A stretch of 19,629 bases of DNA from Baffinella frigidus (GCA_026770585.1 MU646940.1:236327-255955); one strand, 5' to 3'. Shown: positions 6,985 to 14,985, counted from the first letter of the stretch. Notes: generated by a model from the sequence alone, not told the origin. Made by a program: numbers and translations.

Positions 6985-7179
6985 TAGGCTCTTAGGAATA
7001 CATGCAGGCCTACTGTAGAGGTGTACACAACGTGTAGAGTGTGCAAGACCTCTCTCTCTCTGATCCTGCTGGAACCTAGCTTGCCTTGGGGGGGGGAGGC
7101 ATGGCGGTGGAGTTGGTGGTAATACAGGTCTCTTTCGGTGGCTGCTGAGCTTCAGGCAGGGTGTAGGTGGTGTGCATGC
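6985..7179. other. Short intergenic stretch
   Basis: No gene is visible. Contains a CTCTCTCTCT tract near 7050. Confidence 0.4.
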
Positions 7180-7310
7180 ACAGAGGGTACACGTGTACTT
7201 CGATCATAAGAAAGCGCCTCCCCGTAGGGCCCTACAGTAGGGCTATGCCTACGGCCCTATCGTGGTCCTGGGGGGGGGGGTCGGTTTCTTATGAGCGAGG
7301 TACCCCTGTA
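7180..7310 (+). mobile_element. Family B MITE, copy 5, left end decayed
   Basis: The right end GAGCGAGGTACCCCTGTA is intact. The left end reads CAGAGGGTACACGTGTACTT before GATCATAAGAAA, so it has a small insertion. The interior CCCTACAGTAGGGCTATGCCT is typical of the family. A second weak B-like left half follows near 7316-7370. Confidence 0.8.
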
Positions 7311-7426
7311 GGCCAGGGTACATTTATAGGGGTGTCTCGAACCGCAGAACCCGCAGCCCCCCATAGGACCACCCCAGGCCCCCAGGGACTGGCCAACAGA
7401 GAGACCAGTATTGATACCAACACGTC

Positions 7427-7548
7427 CGCCATGTGTGCACCCCCACTGAGACCCCGCTTCGGAGGAGAAAGGCCAAAGATACCGTTCATTAGTCAACCAC
7501 CGAGGCTCGTGACCTGTCCGACCCAGGCTCACACCCACCGAGGCTTTG
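7427..7548 (-). repeat. Repeat family E, copy 1
   Basis: The reverse complement reads GTGAGCCTGGGTCGGACAGG, then CACGAGCCTCGGTGGTTGAC, TAATGAACGGTA and, after a gap, AAGCGGGGTCTCAG. The same series recurs on the plus strand at 7998-8150 and partly at 13673-13735. Class unknown. Frames crossing it are repeat-derived. Confidence 0.75.
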
Positions 7549-7550
7549 GC

Positions 7551-7775
7551 CTACAGGTGTTACTCGTGAAGAAGGTCACGCACCGCCCTTATCTCAGAAA
7601 ACGAGTTCTAAAACTCGTTTTCTTAAGTCAATTCCCCTACAATTTTGTCAACTTGTGCGGAGAGTAAAGAATAAGTTGACGAATTTGTAGAGGAATCGAC
7701 TTAAGAAAACGAGTTTTAGAACTCGTTTTCTGAGATAAGCCCAAGACTCCCACAGTACCCCCATGCCTAGGATGC
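7551..7775 (+). mobile_element. Old family B MITE split by MITE D
   Basis: Left part TACAGGTGTTACTCGTGAAG and GCACCGCCC before 7589, and right part CCAAGACTCCCACAGTACCC and CCATGCCTAGGA after 7742, line up with the family B left half. The two were contiguous before MITE D inserted. The right end is not recognisable. Confidence 0.55.
7589..7738. mobile_element. MITE family D (150 bp) with GCCC target duplication
   Basis: Inverted arms of about 65 bp: TTATCTCAGAAAACGAGTTC at the left and its near-exact complement ending GTTTTCTGAGATAA. GCCC flanks it at 7585-7588 and 7739-7742, read as a 4-bp target duplication. The ends and duplication length are like MITE C at 3230, although the arms differ. 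AT-rich and non-coding. It is the youngest layer here, inserted into an old family B copy. Confidence 0.85.
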
Positions 7776-7997
7776 AGCGCTCCTGGATAAGGTCAGTACA
7801 TAACTCTCTTAAAGGCAGATTCAGCCTCGCCGTTTCGGGGAGGCCAGGCTCTTTTTCTCTCCAAAGTCGACGGATTTGTACTGGAGCCCTGGAGTGTCAA
7901 CTTGAGAAAGATCGCTCAACCCGAGTGAGGCAGAGCTAGACTGTGAGGACTGCGACGCAACCCTCACCCCCAAACCCCACCTTAACACTTATTGACC
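7776..7997. other. Intergenic, nothing recognised
   Basis: No gene, known repeat or strong structure is visible. Confidence 0.4.
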
Positions 7998-8150
7998 TAG
8001 TACAGCTGTGAGCCTCGGTCGGACAGGTGACGAGCCTCGGTGGTTGGACTAATGAACGGTATTTTTGGTCTCGTTTGTGCGTCGGGCCTTGGGACTCTGC
8101 GGCCTCTCTCCTCCCAAGCGGGGTCTCAGCAGCGGTGGAAAGTAGAGGAC
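7998..8150 (+). repeat. Repeat family E, copy 2
   Basis: GTGAGCCTCGGTCGGACAGG, TGACGAGCCTCGGTGGTTGG, CTAATGAACGGTA and AAGCGGGGTCTCAG follow in the same order as copy 1 but inverted relative to it. About 22 bases (GTGCGTCGGGCC...) are extra here. Copies 1 and 2 face each other around MITE D, so they could be arms of an older, larger element. Confidence 0.75.
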
Positions 8151-8675
8151 CCGAGTGGGTCTGGAAGATACATGGGGCTCCCCGAAACAAACTGAGACCA
8201 CACGGATAATGCTAGCTGCGACGACACAGACGCGGCACGTGAGCAGAACGCCGCGCTTGGAAGAATATCTACTGAGCACCTTCAACACAACACCGCTACA
8301 GGGATACCTCGAATTCAGGTCCTCAGATTCTTCGAGCTCCCAGCATGGGCGGGCACTGGAACTTGTCCTGCAGGGAGGCTCTGCTTCCCCCAGGATCGCA
8401 ACAAGCCCACCCGGTGCAGATGGGTCGCAGCTGAAACCGATTGAAGCACACGCCCCACCTAGGCTCCTCTATAGAAGTGTTGGCCTACAGTGGGGAGCGT
8501 GTGCGTAGTTCGCGGCACCGCCAGGCACTACCGCACGCGCGCTCAGCAGTACTGCACACACATGATACATCGTACGCGCAAAGCACTAGGGCACCCACGT
8601 GACACAATGCAGACACATCCACCAGTTTCGCTTTGAGCATTTCATTAAATTTTGCACCCCCGATTCGCTGAGCTA
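8151..8675. other. Intergenic with possible small open frame
   Basis: A plus-strand frame at 8155-8508 (117 codons) is rich in Ser/Thr/Pro and matches no family I know. It starts inside the E repeat edge and crosses a solo family-B-like end, TACAGGGATACCTCG, at 8298, so it is probably not a gene. The rest shows nothing recognisable. Confidence 0.35.
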
Positions 8676-9104
8676 CCGAGGCAAAGGGCCAGTGCCCGAG
8701 TCAACCCATTCGTCGGCCGTCAGGGGGCAGATCCACTGGCACCTAGTCCCCCGCCCCACCAACCCAGCCCCGTTCCCCCTGCTCGGCAAGATGTTGTGAG
8801 GTGCGAAGTTGGCGTTGAGGCTCGCCCCTTGAGGTGCGAGCGTGGCAGGATCGCAGACAGTCTGGAAGAGGTTGAACATGCTCCGCACGCCGTTGCTTGA
8901 AGGCCTCTGCACGAAGTCGTCGGCGTCGCTTGTGTGGTGGTCGTTGGCCAAGGCGCTAGCGCAGGGTTCGTTGTTGGCCATGGCGCTGGTGCAGGGTGCG
9001 TCGTGGATCATGCCGCTTGTGTAGGGTTCGAAGAGAGGGGCCGTGTGGTTGGCGTGTAAAACAGTACTGCTCGGCGTGTGCGAGGAGTGGTTTGGTGAGA
9101 GAAC
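8676..9104 (-). CDS. Possible exon, unknown Asn/His/Ala-rich protein
   Basis: The minus-strand frame is open from 9104 down to a stop at about 8673. The first ATG is at 9011, but coding-like composition extends upstream (SPNHSSHTPSSTVLHANHTA), after an AG at the exon-like edge, so an internal exon is as likely as a start. The middle holds an imperfect tandem, PCTSAMANN / PCASALAND, encoded by a repeated 30-mer, then FVQRPSSNGVRSMFNLFQ and CDPATLAPQGASLNANFAPH. It is low in charge, polar and without membrane segments; it resembles a disordered linker. No family recognised. The last third (GNGAGLVGRG onward) looks non-coding and may be intron. Function unknown; coding status uncertain. Confidence 0.35.
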
Positions 9105-9549
9105 TCAGGGTGGCACCCGGTGCACATGTGAAAAGGGGAATTTTGTGTCCTCCAGTCATGACTCCTCCAGTCATGTGATTTGGCGTCCGTGGTAAAACAG
9201 ACCGCACCGGATTTCACGGACTGCATGATTTCTCTACACGGGCGGCATCACTGCCACAATGACAACAACGTTCCTTTCCTTGGACTTCACGTCGGCGTCT
9301 GTCAGCGTCCAGTGCAATCCAGAATGTTTTCGATGGGCGTTCGAGTGTTCTCGAAGGACGTTCGAGATGGTTCTGATATCTCGTCTGTACACGTTCTGAC
9401 GTTCATGCATGGAAACGAACGATCGTGGCAAATTATCAGGATACGTGACCGGTGGTACGTAGAACGGCCTTTTTAAAACCGAATATATAGTCTTTACTAC
9501 ACAATTCCCCAACGTTTACTACACAGATCCATTTTTGACTGAAATTTGA
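9105..9549. other. Intergenic with short repeats
   Basis: No gene is visible. GAATGTTTTCGATGGGCGTTCG, then GAGTGTTCTCGAAGGACGTTCG form a degenerate tandem at about 9322-9366; a related AGAATGCTCTCGAAGGGCGT occurs at 18350. A doublet of TTTACTACACA lies at 9493-9530. TCCTCCAGTCATG is tandemly repeated at about 9149-9177. Confidence 0.5.
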
Positions 9550-9618
9550 AACATGGGCGTGCCTGTGCACCTTGGAGGGGGATCACGAGACTGCCTTAGC
9601 CAACTGAGCTAAACCTTC
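9550..9618 (-). ncRNA. tRNA-like sequence (relic or SINE head)
   Basis: The minus strand reads TTTAGCTCAGTTGGCTAAGG followed by CAGTCTCGTGATCC. This is a strong match to the D arm/A box (TAGCTCAGTTGG) and resembles elongator tRNA-Met around the anticodon arm (CAGTCTCATAATC is the usual form). The 3' half does not fold: the anticodon stem is mispaired and no GGTTCGANTCC B box is present. It is therefore not a working tRNA. A tRNA pseudogene or the head of a tRNA-derived SINE both fit. A hairpin CCTTCCAG / CTGGAAGG adjoins it at 9614-9642. Confidence 0.45.
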
Positions 9619-10136
9619 CAGATCAACTCCGTGACTGGAAGGTGGAGACACACCCGTGGACCGGTCTCCGTTTATCTTCTCAAAAGGCACTGATTTGACC
9701 ATAAGAGCGCGCCGCAGTGGGGTGGCTGCACAGATAGGCTACGACCCCCGTGCGGGCGCGGCCATCCGCTGAAGATCGACGAAATTCTCCCTATCTTTGG
9801 GGACCGTGGCAGATGCAAAGATGGCTCCTTGCCGGGGCCAACACAGACCCTGACACAGCGATGAGAACGGACCGAGCAGGTGCCTCTGCCCAGTCACACA
9901 GCACCTCGGCGCGGCCGGCGAGCGGCGCGAGCCGCTGCTGGCTCTTCTACACGTGGCCCCGTCTCGCCAGGCTATCCCCTCCCTGCCCCTGTGCATGCTC
10001 TGCTGCGCGAATGCTCTGCTGCGCGAATGCTCTGCTGCCCGTATGCACTGTTGAGAGCGTGCTCAGCCGCGTGCTGCTGCTCCGCTCTGCTGCTCCACGT
10101 GCTGTCTCTTGCTGCTGCCGTGCGTGACCTGGAAGT
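9619..10136. other. GC-rich intergenic with short tandem repeats
   Basis: Overlapping frames on both strands (85-125 codons) show no family features. 10005-10050 has GCTGCGCGAATGCTCT repeated in tandem, so several frames are Ala/Cys/Leu-rich artefacts. Confidence 0.4.
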
Positions 10137-10281
10137 TACTGACCCCTCGAGCCCATGGCGTGGGGGTGAATACCCCCCCCAAAGCGCCCATGGTGCGGGG
10201 TGAATACGAAAAGGGCCTCCCTCTCGGGAGTGGTATCTACTGACCCCTCGCGCCGCTCCCATGGCGTGGGGGTTAATACGA
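10137..10281 (+). repeat. Three degenerate repeats around CCCATGGCGTGGGGGTGAATAC
   Basis: The unit TACTGACCCCTCG-CCCATGGCGTGG-GGTGAATACG appears at about 10137-10172, 10185-10208 (shortened) and 10238-10281. The last leads into the next tandem array. Confidence 0.7.
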
Positions 10282-10832
10282 ACCTCAACATTCACCACTC
10301 AAGCCTCCCCCCAAAGGCTCCTCATACCCCCAGCACCCCCCCCCAAGGGACCCCTCAAGCCTCTTCCAAAAGACTCCTCATCCCCAAGCCCCTGGTACCT
10401 GACGCTCCCCCCCAAAAGCTCCCCAATGCTCCCCCCAATGGACCCCCCCAGAGACGCTCAATGCACCCCCTCGCCTCCCAACTCCTGGTTGCCAGCCATC
10501 CCAAACAACCCCCTCCCTGGGAGACACCAACTGCAAAAAATCCCCCTCAAGCCTCCCCCAACAGGCTCTTCATCAAGCCCCCCCCCAAACCACACTCCAG
10601 AGTGGCTTTACAAACGCCGTCAACGCAGACCCTGAAAGTGACTTAAGCAAATCCCTTGAATACGAACCTCACCAATCACCACGCAAGCCTCCCCCAAAAG
10701 GCTCCTCATACCCCAAGCCCCCCCTCATACCTGCTCCCCAAACGTTGAGCGGCTTCGCTCCCCAAACCCTTCTGAGCTGCTTTACAAACGCCGTCAACTT
10801 AGACCCTGAAAGTGACTTAAGCAAAACCCCTA
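10275..10832 (+). repeat. Tandem duplication of Pro-rich, C-rich unit
   Basis: Unit 1 (10275-10656) and unit 2 (10657-10832) share the same start (AATACGAACCTCA, then CAAGCCTCCCCC and AAAGGCTCCTCATACCCC) and the same end (GCTTTACAAACGCCGTCAAC, then AGACCCTGAAAGTGACTTAA). Unit 1 has an extra about 200 bp of C-run DNA. Plus-strand frames translate as low-complexity Pro-rich protein. The minus strand carries LLKSLSGSxLTAFVK in both units but is broken by stops. A gene is possible but not supported. Confidence 0.75.
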
Positions 10833-10986
10833 AGGGCCCCCCCTTTTCTAACGAGTCGCATACAGGTGTAGCACAGAAACCGCAGATCACTCACTATCAA
10901 TAAACACCTCACGCTGCCACTCGTAGCAGACCGAGCTCGCTACAGAACAAGAACAAGGCCATCAACGACGTAGATATAAGGTGGAT
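10833..10986. other. Intergenic, nothing recognised
   Basis: No gene or repeat identified. Confidence 0.4.
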
Positions 10987-11122
10987 TGGTGCGAAAAGGG
11001 GACTCGGTTCGGCGCCTATGGGTTGTTCCGGGGAGCTCATCCGTAGATTGTGTCCGTCCCCTCACGAGTGAGGCGGATGTGGTCTTCGATGTGAGTGTAA
11101 TACAAAGCACCAAAGCACCCAA
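10987..11122 (+). repeat. Dispersed repeat F, copy 1 (SINE-like)
   Basis: Ordered blocks GGGGACTCGGT, CCGGGGAGCTCA, CGTAGATT, GAGTGAGGCGGATG, TTCGATGTGAGTGTAAT and CAAAGCACCAAAGCACC. Copy 2 lies at 11395 and an inverted copy at 16272. Dispersed, about 130 bp, with an A-rich tail and no inverted ends, so a SINE-like retroposon is the working idea. No tRNA promoter boxes were found. Confidence 0.7.
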
Positions 11123-11394
11123 TCAAATCAACACAACAACCAACATGATCCTTTCCCAAAACAAATAATAAAAAATATAACACGCAATAGAACGTGTAAT
11201 GACCACTGCTGGGAAAAGCGCAGAGGACCAACACCTATCACTCAACACCTCAATGGACTCATACAAGGAAGGCTTAATGCCTATTGTTGCAGATCAGTAC
11301 TTAACATTAACAACTAAAATCACAATACAACGACGCAAGGAATGGTTGAAATGCCTTTTTGTTTTGGGTTTTTGGGTGCTTGAAAAGGGGGCAA
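11123..11394 (+). other. A-rich spacer between two F repeats
   Basis: Composition is A-rich and G-poor, unlike either flank. A frame starting at 11199 reads MTTAGKSAEDQHLSLNTSMD and continues to about KEWLKCLF before it runs into repeat F copy 2. It matches nothing I recognise. It may be the body of a small element bounded by the two F copies, or chance. Confidence 0.3.
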
Positions 11395-11525
11395 AGGGGA
11401 CTCGGTCGGGCCCGAATGGGTTGGGCCGGGGAGCTCACCCGTAGATTACTCCCAACTCCTCAAGAGTGAGGTGGGCTGTGGCCTTCGATGTGAGTGTAAA
11501 TAAAAGCACCAAAGCACCAAAGGTG
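11395..11525 (+). repeat. Dispersed repeat F, copy 2
   Basis: Same blocks and orientation as copy 1 (GGGGACTCGGTCGGGC, CCGGGGAGCTCACCCGTAGA, GATGTGAGTGTAAA, AAGCACCAAAGCACC). It carries one extra base in the GTGGGCTGTGGCC block compared with copy 3. Confidence 0.7.
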
Positions 11526-11537
11526 CACAGGTCATCG

Positions 11538-11706
11538 TCGCGAGGGAAACATGCTACTGCTTCTGGCCGCTGCCCGCGGGGCGGACGCGCTAAAGTAGGT
11601 GTGTAAATGTCTGTGTAGTTGCCGGGTTGACCTAGAGGCGTTGTGCATTACAAGCCTCCGCTCTCAGAAGCCCCCTGAAATCGGTAGTTTCCCTTGTCTG
11701 CCGATC
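11538..11706 (+). repeat. 169-bp block, second copy
   Basis: Identical by eye to 6132-6300, from TCGCGAGGGAAACATGCTAC to TTGTCTGCCGATC. Here there are no flanking direct repeats, and the sequence goes on to CTGGACCCCTTCACGC, so this locus may be the source or a longer copy. A frame MCKCLCSCRVDLEALC crosses it in both places because the DNA is the same; this is not evidence of coding. Confidence 0.85.
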
Positions 11707-11792
11707 CTGGACCCCTTCACGCTTTTAAACAGCGGTGAAAGCCATCTACCCCCACCGCGGTATCCGATGCGGTGGCGGATTCCCCTGTGCAA

Positions 11793-11824
11793 GAGAGCGA
11801 GCAAGCGAGAGAGAGAGAGTGTCG

Positions 11825-11879
<55 letters not shown>

Positions 11880-11880
11880 C
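11793..11880 (+). repeat. GA-rich simple repeat
   Basis: GAGAGA runs with occasional GCGAG and GTCGGAG interruptions. It gives Arg/Glu-rich or Ser/Leu-rich spurious frames. A GC-rich hairpin (CCACCGC / GCGGTGG at about 11753-11776) precedes it. Confidence 0.95.
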
Positions 11881-12018
11881 ACGCGGCACGTTGCACCACT
11901 GGCAACATGGCAGCTCCTGGGATTTAAAAGAGACACGACAGTGATGACCCTGAACAGGTGTCCTTTTCGCGGACTAGAAGAAATTTTCGTCCGATGTCCC
12001 GATCGCTTTTTCAGCAGG

Positions 12019-12123
12019 TATCCCCTAAGTGGCCAGGAGGTGAAATTTGACATCCAAGAGGTCCTAGGCAGGTCCTAGGGCCCTACGGTAGGGCGTATTA
12101 GCCTACTGGCCACTTAAGGGAGA
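12019..12123 (+). mobile_element. Family A MITE, copy 5 (105 bp)
   Basis: Left end TATCCCCTAAGTGGCCAG; right end GGCCACTTAAGGGAGA with one changed base. The interior is typical. Confidence 0.88.
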
Positions 12124-12151
12124 AGGATAGTCAACGTCCTCTGAGGTCCAG

Positions 12152-12272
12152 TACAGGGGTACCTCGCTCATAAGAAAGCGCCCTCCCCCAGGACCCTACA
12201 GTAGGACCATGCCTAGGGCCCTGTGGTGGTCCTAGGGGGTGGGCGCTTGCTTATGAGTGAGGTACCCCTGTA
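12152..12272 (+). mobile_element. Family B MITE, copy 6 (121 bp)
   Basis: Ends TACAGGGGTACCTCGCTCAT and ATGAGTGAGGTACCCCTGTA; interior GGACCCTACAGTAGGACCAT. Only 28 bp separate it from the family A copy on its left. Confidence 0.9.
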
Positions 12273-12569
12273 CCCGCTCCTCTCGCATTCTCGAGTGGGA
12301 CGGCCGTTGAGTTTGTACCAGGAAGCCCGGACGTGACTCAGGAGGTTTGAATTTATTCGTATTAATGTCACCTTCAGCGGTAATTGACTAGAGCAGGCCC
12401 CTTCCACACAGCGGACTTTGAAGGGATTTTGAATGACCCCTAAGCGATAAGACCTGGGACCCTACAGTAGGCAATCTGTAGGGACATAGAGGGGGTTGCT
12501 ACGGATAAGGTAACGGAAAGTCGGCCCAAAATGGGCCGAAAATCCCTTCGTAGCCTGCTGTGTTGTTCT
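12273..12569. other. Intergenic with family B fragment
   Basis: No gene is visible. GGGACCCTACAGTAGGCA near 12456 is a stray family B interior. A hairpin CGGCCCAAAATGGGCCG lies near 12522. Confidence 0.45.
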
Positions 12570-12704
12570 AGTTGGCGCTCAAAAAGGGCGAAAACTCCGA
12601 AACTAGTAAGAGCTCCGTCCATTTAAAGGAACTCCTGGCACAAATTCAGTTGACTAAAAGCTCTTAGAAGTTTCGGAGTTTTCGACCTTCCCGGAGTGCC
12701 AACT
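12570..12704. mobile_element. Fold-back element (135 bp) next to MITE A6
   Basis: Arms AGTTGGCGCTC...AAAACTCCGAAACT...AAGAGCT at 12570-12614 and the imperfect complement at 12659-12704 (AGCTCTTAGAAGTTTCGGAG through GGAGTGCCAACT). It abuts the family A copy at 12705 without spacer, so one may have inserted at the end of the other. Confidence 0.75.
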
Positions 12705-12809
12705 TATCCCTTAAGTGACCAGGCCGTCAAATTTGATGGCCAAGAGGTCCTAGGCAGGTCCTAGGGTCCTACGGTAGGGCGTATGCGCCTACTGGGCACT
12801 TAGGGGATA
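12705..12809 (+). mobile_element. Family A MITE, copy 6 (105 bp)
   Basis: Ends TATCCCTTAAGTGACCAGG and GGGCACTTAGGGGATA; interior GTCAAATTTGATGGCC and TCCTAGGCAGGTCCTAGG. Confidence 0.9.
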
Positions 12810-13127
12810 AGGGACCTGCTCTACACGATTTGGGAGGCACATCTGGTCCTGCGCCGATGTGAATTCGTTCACGCATTCGGGAGGGGTCGAACACGACCGA
12901 ACTTCAGGTCGATCTGGCAGGAGATTCTGGGTGGCGTGAGTTCGTGTCTGCTCCTTTCCCGAACACGTTTGAAAATAGCTTCGCACACCGTTTGAAACCA
13001 GACGTTTTCGAACGGTCACGTCCAAGTTCAAACGAAATTTCTTGGTCAACGAAATCAGGACGAAAACGTTTGGATCGCGCCCCACCACAGATGGCGCCCA
13101 TGCATGGCGCCCATGCCGAACCCCGCG
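12810..13127. other. Intergenic with inverted repeats
   Basis: No gene is recognised. CCAGACGTTTTCG (12998-13010) pairs with CGAAAACGTTTGG (13061-13073), with further pairing inside, so this may be another decayed fold-back. ATGGCGCCCATGC is tandemly repeated at about 13091-13116. Confidence 0.5.
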
Positions 13128-13248
13128 TACAGGGGTACCTCGCTCATAAGAAACCGCCCCCCCCCCAGGACCACCATAGGGCCTTGGGCATAGCCCTACT
13201 GTAGGGTCTTAGGAGGCGGCGGTTTCTTATGAGCGAGGTACCCCTGTA
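13128..13248 (-). mobile_element. Family B MITE, copy 7 (121 bp, inverted)
   Basis: Ends TACAGGGGTACCTCGCTCAT and ATGAGCGAGGTACCCCTGTA. The interior reads GGACCACCATAGGGCC first, so the orientation is opposite to copies 1, 3, 5, 6 and 8. Confidence 0.9.
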
Positions 13249-13423
13249 ACGGGGTGAGGCGTCAACACACGGTCCCAAGGAAGCATGGCTTTTCTGTAGA
13301 ACAGTTTCCAGCGTTCGCCTATGTCGGGAGCTCGAAGAACCTAAAGGACCTAAAGGACCCACTGCTGGGCGGGGGCGGGGGCTGGACTGCCTCCGGCAGG
13401 GACCCGCATGCCGCACGTTGTAG
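13249..13423. other. Short intergenic stretch
   Basis: No gene. ACCTAAAGGACCTAAAGGAC is a small tandem repeat near 13339. Confidence 0.4.
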
Positions 13424-13544
13424 TACAGGGGTACCTCGCTCATGAGAAAGCGCCTCCCCTAGGACCCTACGGTAGGGCTATGCCTAGGGCCCTATGGTAG
13501 TCCTGGGGGGGGCGGCGCTTTCGTATGAGCGAGGTACCCCTGCA
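13424..13544 (+). mobile_element. Family B MITE, copy 8 (121 bp)
   Basis: Left end TACAGGGGTACCTCGCTCAT; right end GAGCGAGGTACCCCTGCA with one change in the final TA. Confidence 0.9.
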
Positions 13545-13672
13545 TGTTGCTGGGGCAGGCTGAGTGTGAGGACCGTCTCGGGACGAGCCCGCCTCAGGCG
13601 GAGAACACAAGTCATTTATGTAGACTTTAGGATATTGAGGTGGCCAGGACGGTGTCCTCTCTTGCTGGGACG

Positions 13673-13735
13673 CGATGTGAGCCTCGGTCGGTCAGGTGGC
13701 GAGCCTCGGTCATGGACCAGGTCGCGAGCCTCTAG
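13673..13735 (+). repeat. Repeat family E, partial copy 3
   Basis: GAGCCTCGGTC appears twice and GAGCCTC a third time, spaced by CAGGT motifs, as a short tandem. It corresponds to the first half of copies at 7427-7548 and 7998-8150. Confidence 0.65.
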
Positions 13736-13929
13736 TTGAGTGATGTGAACGACTTTTGGCCGCCTGGAGTGCCGGCACCCTCCTCTCCCTCAGCGCTCAC
13801 CCGGGAACATGTTTAATTTTAAACAAAATGACCCATCTGGTCTTAATTAAATTTACTTAGGGCCTTAATAAACCTTGGTCCAGCTCCTATGAATAAATAG
13901 GGATCCATTGGCGAGCGTGTGTGATTGAG
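13736..13929. other. Short intergenic stretch
   Basis: Nothing recognised; AT-rich around 13810-13865. Confidence 0.4.
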
Positions 13930-14738
13930 TGCAAGGATACCTCGTGTACAAGAAAACGTACCTTGGGAAAACGGACCGCATTTGACCCCTACGTTTTCTT
14001 GATTTAAGAGAAAAAAAAACGACTGGATTCTCCCTCCGTTCTCTTGATTCACCGCTTTCTTGATTTAAAAAAACGCAGGACCGACCGGATTCTTGGGTTT
14101 TCTAATGAATTAAGAAAACAGCGACCGACCCCCGCATCGCTCACCCCCTCAAAGAACGGAGCTGGCGCATTTACGGGCCGGAAAATATGAAAACATTTCC
14201 CGAGAAAAACGGGTTCCAAAGCGGTGCAACCTTCAAAAAAATAACAACCCCCCACCCAACTCACCCTGAGACCAGATTCTAAAATCGGCCGACTCAATCG
14301 AAATTTTGGCTTAAAGGGAAAAGGGCCTCCTACGCTCTCCGCCCTGCTCGTCCCTCATCGCAGGTTTTTCTCCTTCATCGTGGACTCCGGTCCCCGATTT
14401 TGGACATTCACATGGAAAACCCGCCTCAGGTCCGGAGTTCATTTCTTCTCTGAATCCGATGCACCCAGAAGCTCCTCCAACCTCATTTTCTCGCAACCAA
14501 CCCGTTCCGGGTACGTTTACTCGCATGTACAGGCCTCGTTTTGACATGTACGAACACCGACAGACCGCTTTCGTGCGTCTTTTGAGGTTCAAGAAAACGC
14601 AGACGACCGCGTTCGTGCGTTTGCTTAATTTAAAAAAACAAAGACCGACCGGTTCTGCTCGCGGTTTCCTTAGTTTAGGAAAACGGCGACCGACCGACCC
14701 TCGAGCACAGGTGTTCTTGTAGCCGAGGTCCCCCTGTA
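13930..14738. mobile_element. 809-bp element with family-B-like ends and 42-45-bp internal repeats
   Basis: Left end TGCAAGGATACCTCGTGTAC then AAGAAAACG; right end TTCTTGTAGCCGAGGTCCCC then CTGTA. Both align with the family B ends (TACAGGGGTACCTCGCTCAT and complement). Inside each end are repeats with the core GACCGACCG, a short GC-rich step, then TTGATTTAAGAAAACG (about 13949-14135 and 14565-14712). In the right block the units are 42, 42 and 45 bp and keep one plus-strand frame (TAFVRLLRFKKTQT, TAFVRLLNLKKQRP, TGSARGFLSLGKRRP; frame 14459-14722). The central 14140-14560 is unique. It may be a longer relative of the B MITEs. No transposase motif seen; coding by the repeats is doubtful. Confidence 0.6.
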
Positions 14739-14754
14739 CAGTGCTATGCGCGCG

Positions 14755-14985
14755 AAAGCCTGTGTCTCTCTCGATGTCTCTCCATCTCTCGCTATTTCGC
14801 GCGCGGTCTCTCTCTCTCCGACTCTCTCTTTCTCTCTCTCTCTCTCGCTCTCTCTCGCTCTCTCTCGATCTCTCTTCCGCGCTCTCTCTCGCTCTCTCTC
14901 TCGCTCTCTCGCTCTCTCGCTCTCTCGCTCTCTCGCTCTCTCGCTCTCTCGCTCTCTCGCTCGCTCTCGCTCTTTTCTCTCTTTT
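14755..14985 (+). repeat. CT-rich simple repeat (CTCTCTCG units)
   Basis: About 230 bp of CTCTCT with regularly placed CG, becoming an 8-bp CTCTCTCG tandem between about 14895 and 14960. All overlapping frames (Ser/Leu-rich or Glu/Arg-rich) are artefacts of it. Confidence 0.95.

Noticed and set aside
7167-7667. 166-codon plus-strand open frame
   Set aside because: It runs across MITE B5, repeat E and MITE D in turn; every part is explained by repeats.
9550-9618. Functional tRNA gene
   Set aside because: The anticodon stem does not pair and the B box is missing.
10200-10646. Pro-rich 148-codon frame as a cell-wall or secreted protein
   Set aside because: It lies in a C-rich tandem duplication, has no signal peptide, and the second unit does not keep the frame.
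11599-12078. 159-codon frame crossing the GA array
   Set aside because: Starts in the 169-bp repeated block, runs through the GA simple repeat and ends in MITE A5.
5046-13544. CRISPR-like spaced repeats
   Set aside because: The recurring units are 105- and 121-bp inverted-repeat elements with irregular spacing and eukaryotic context.
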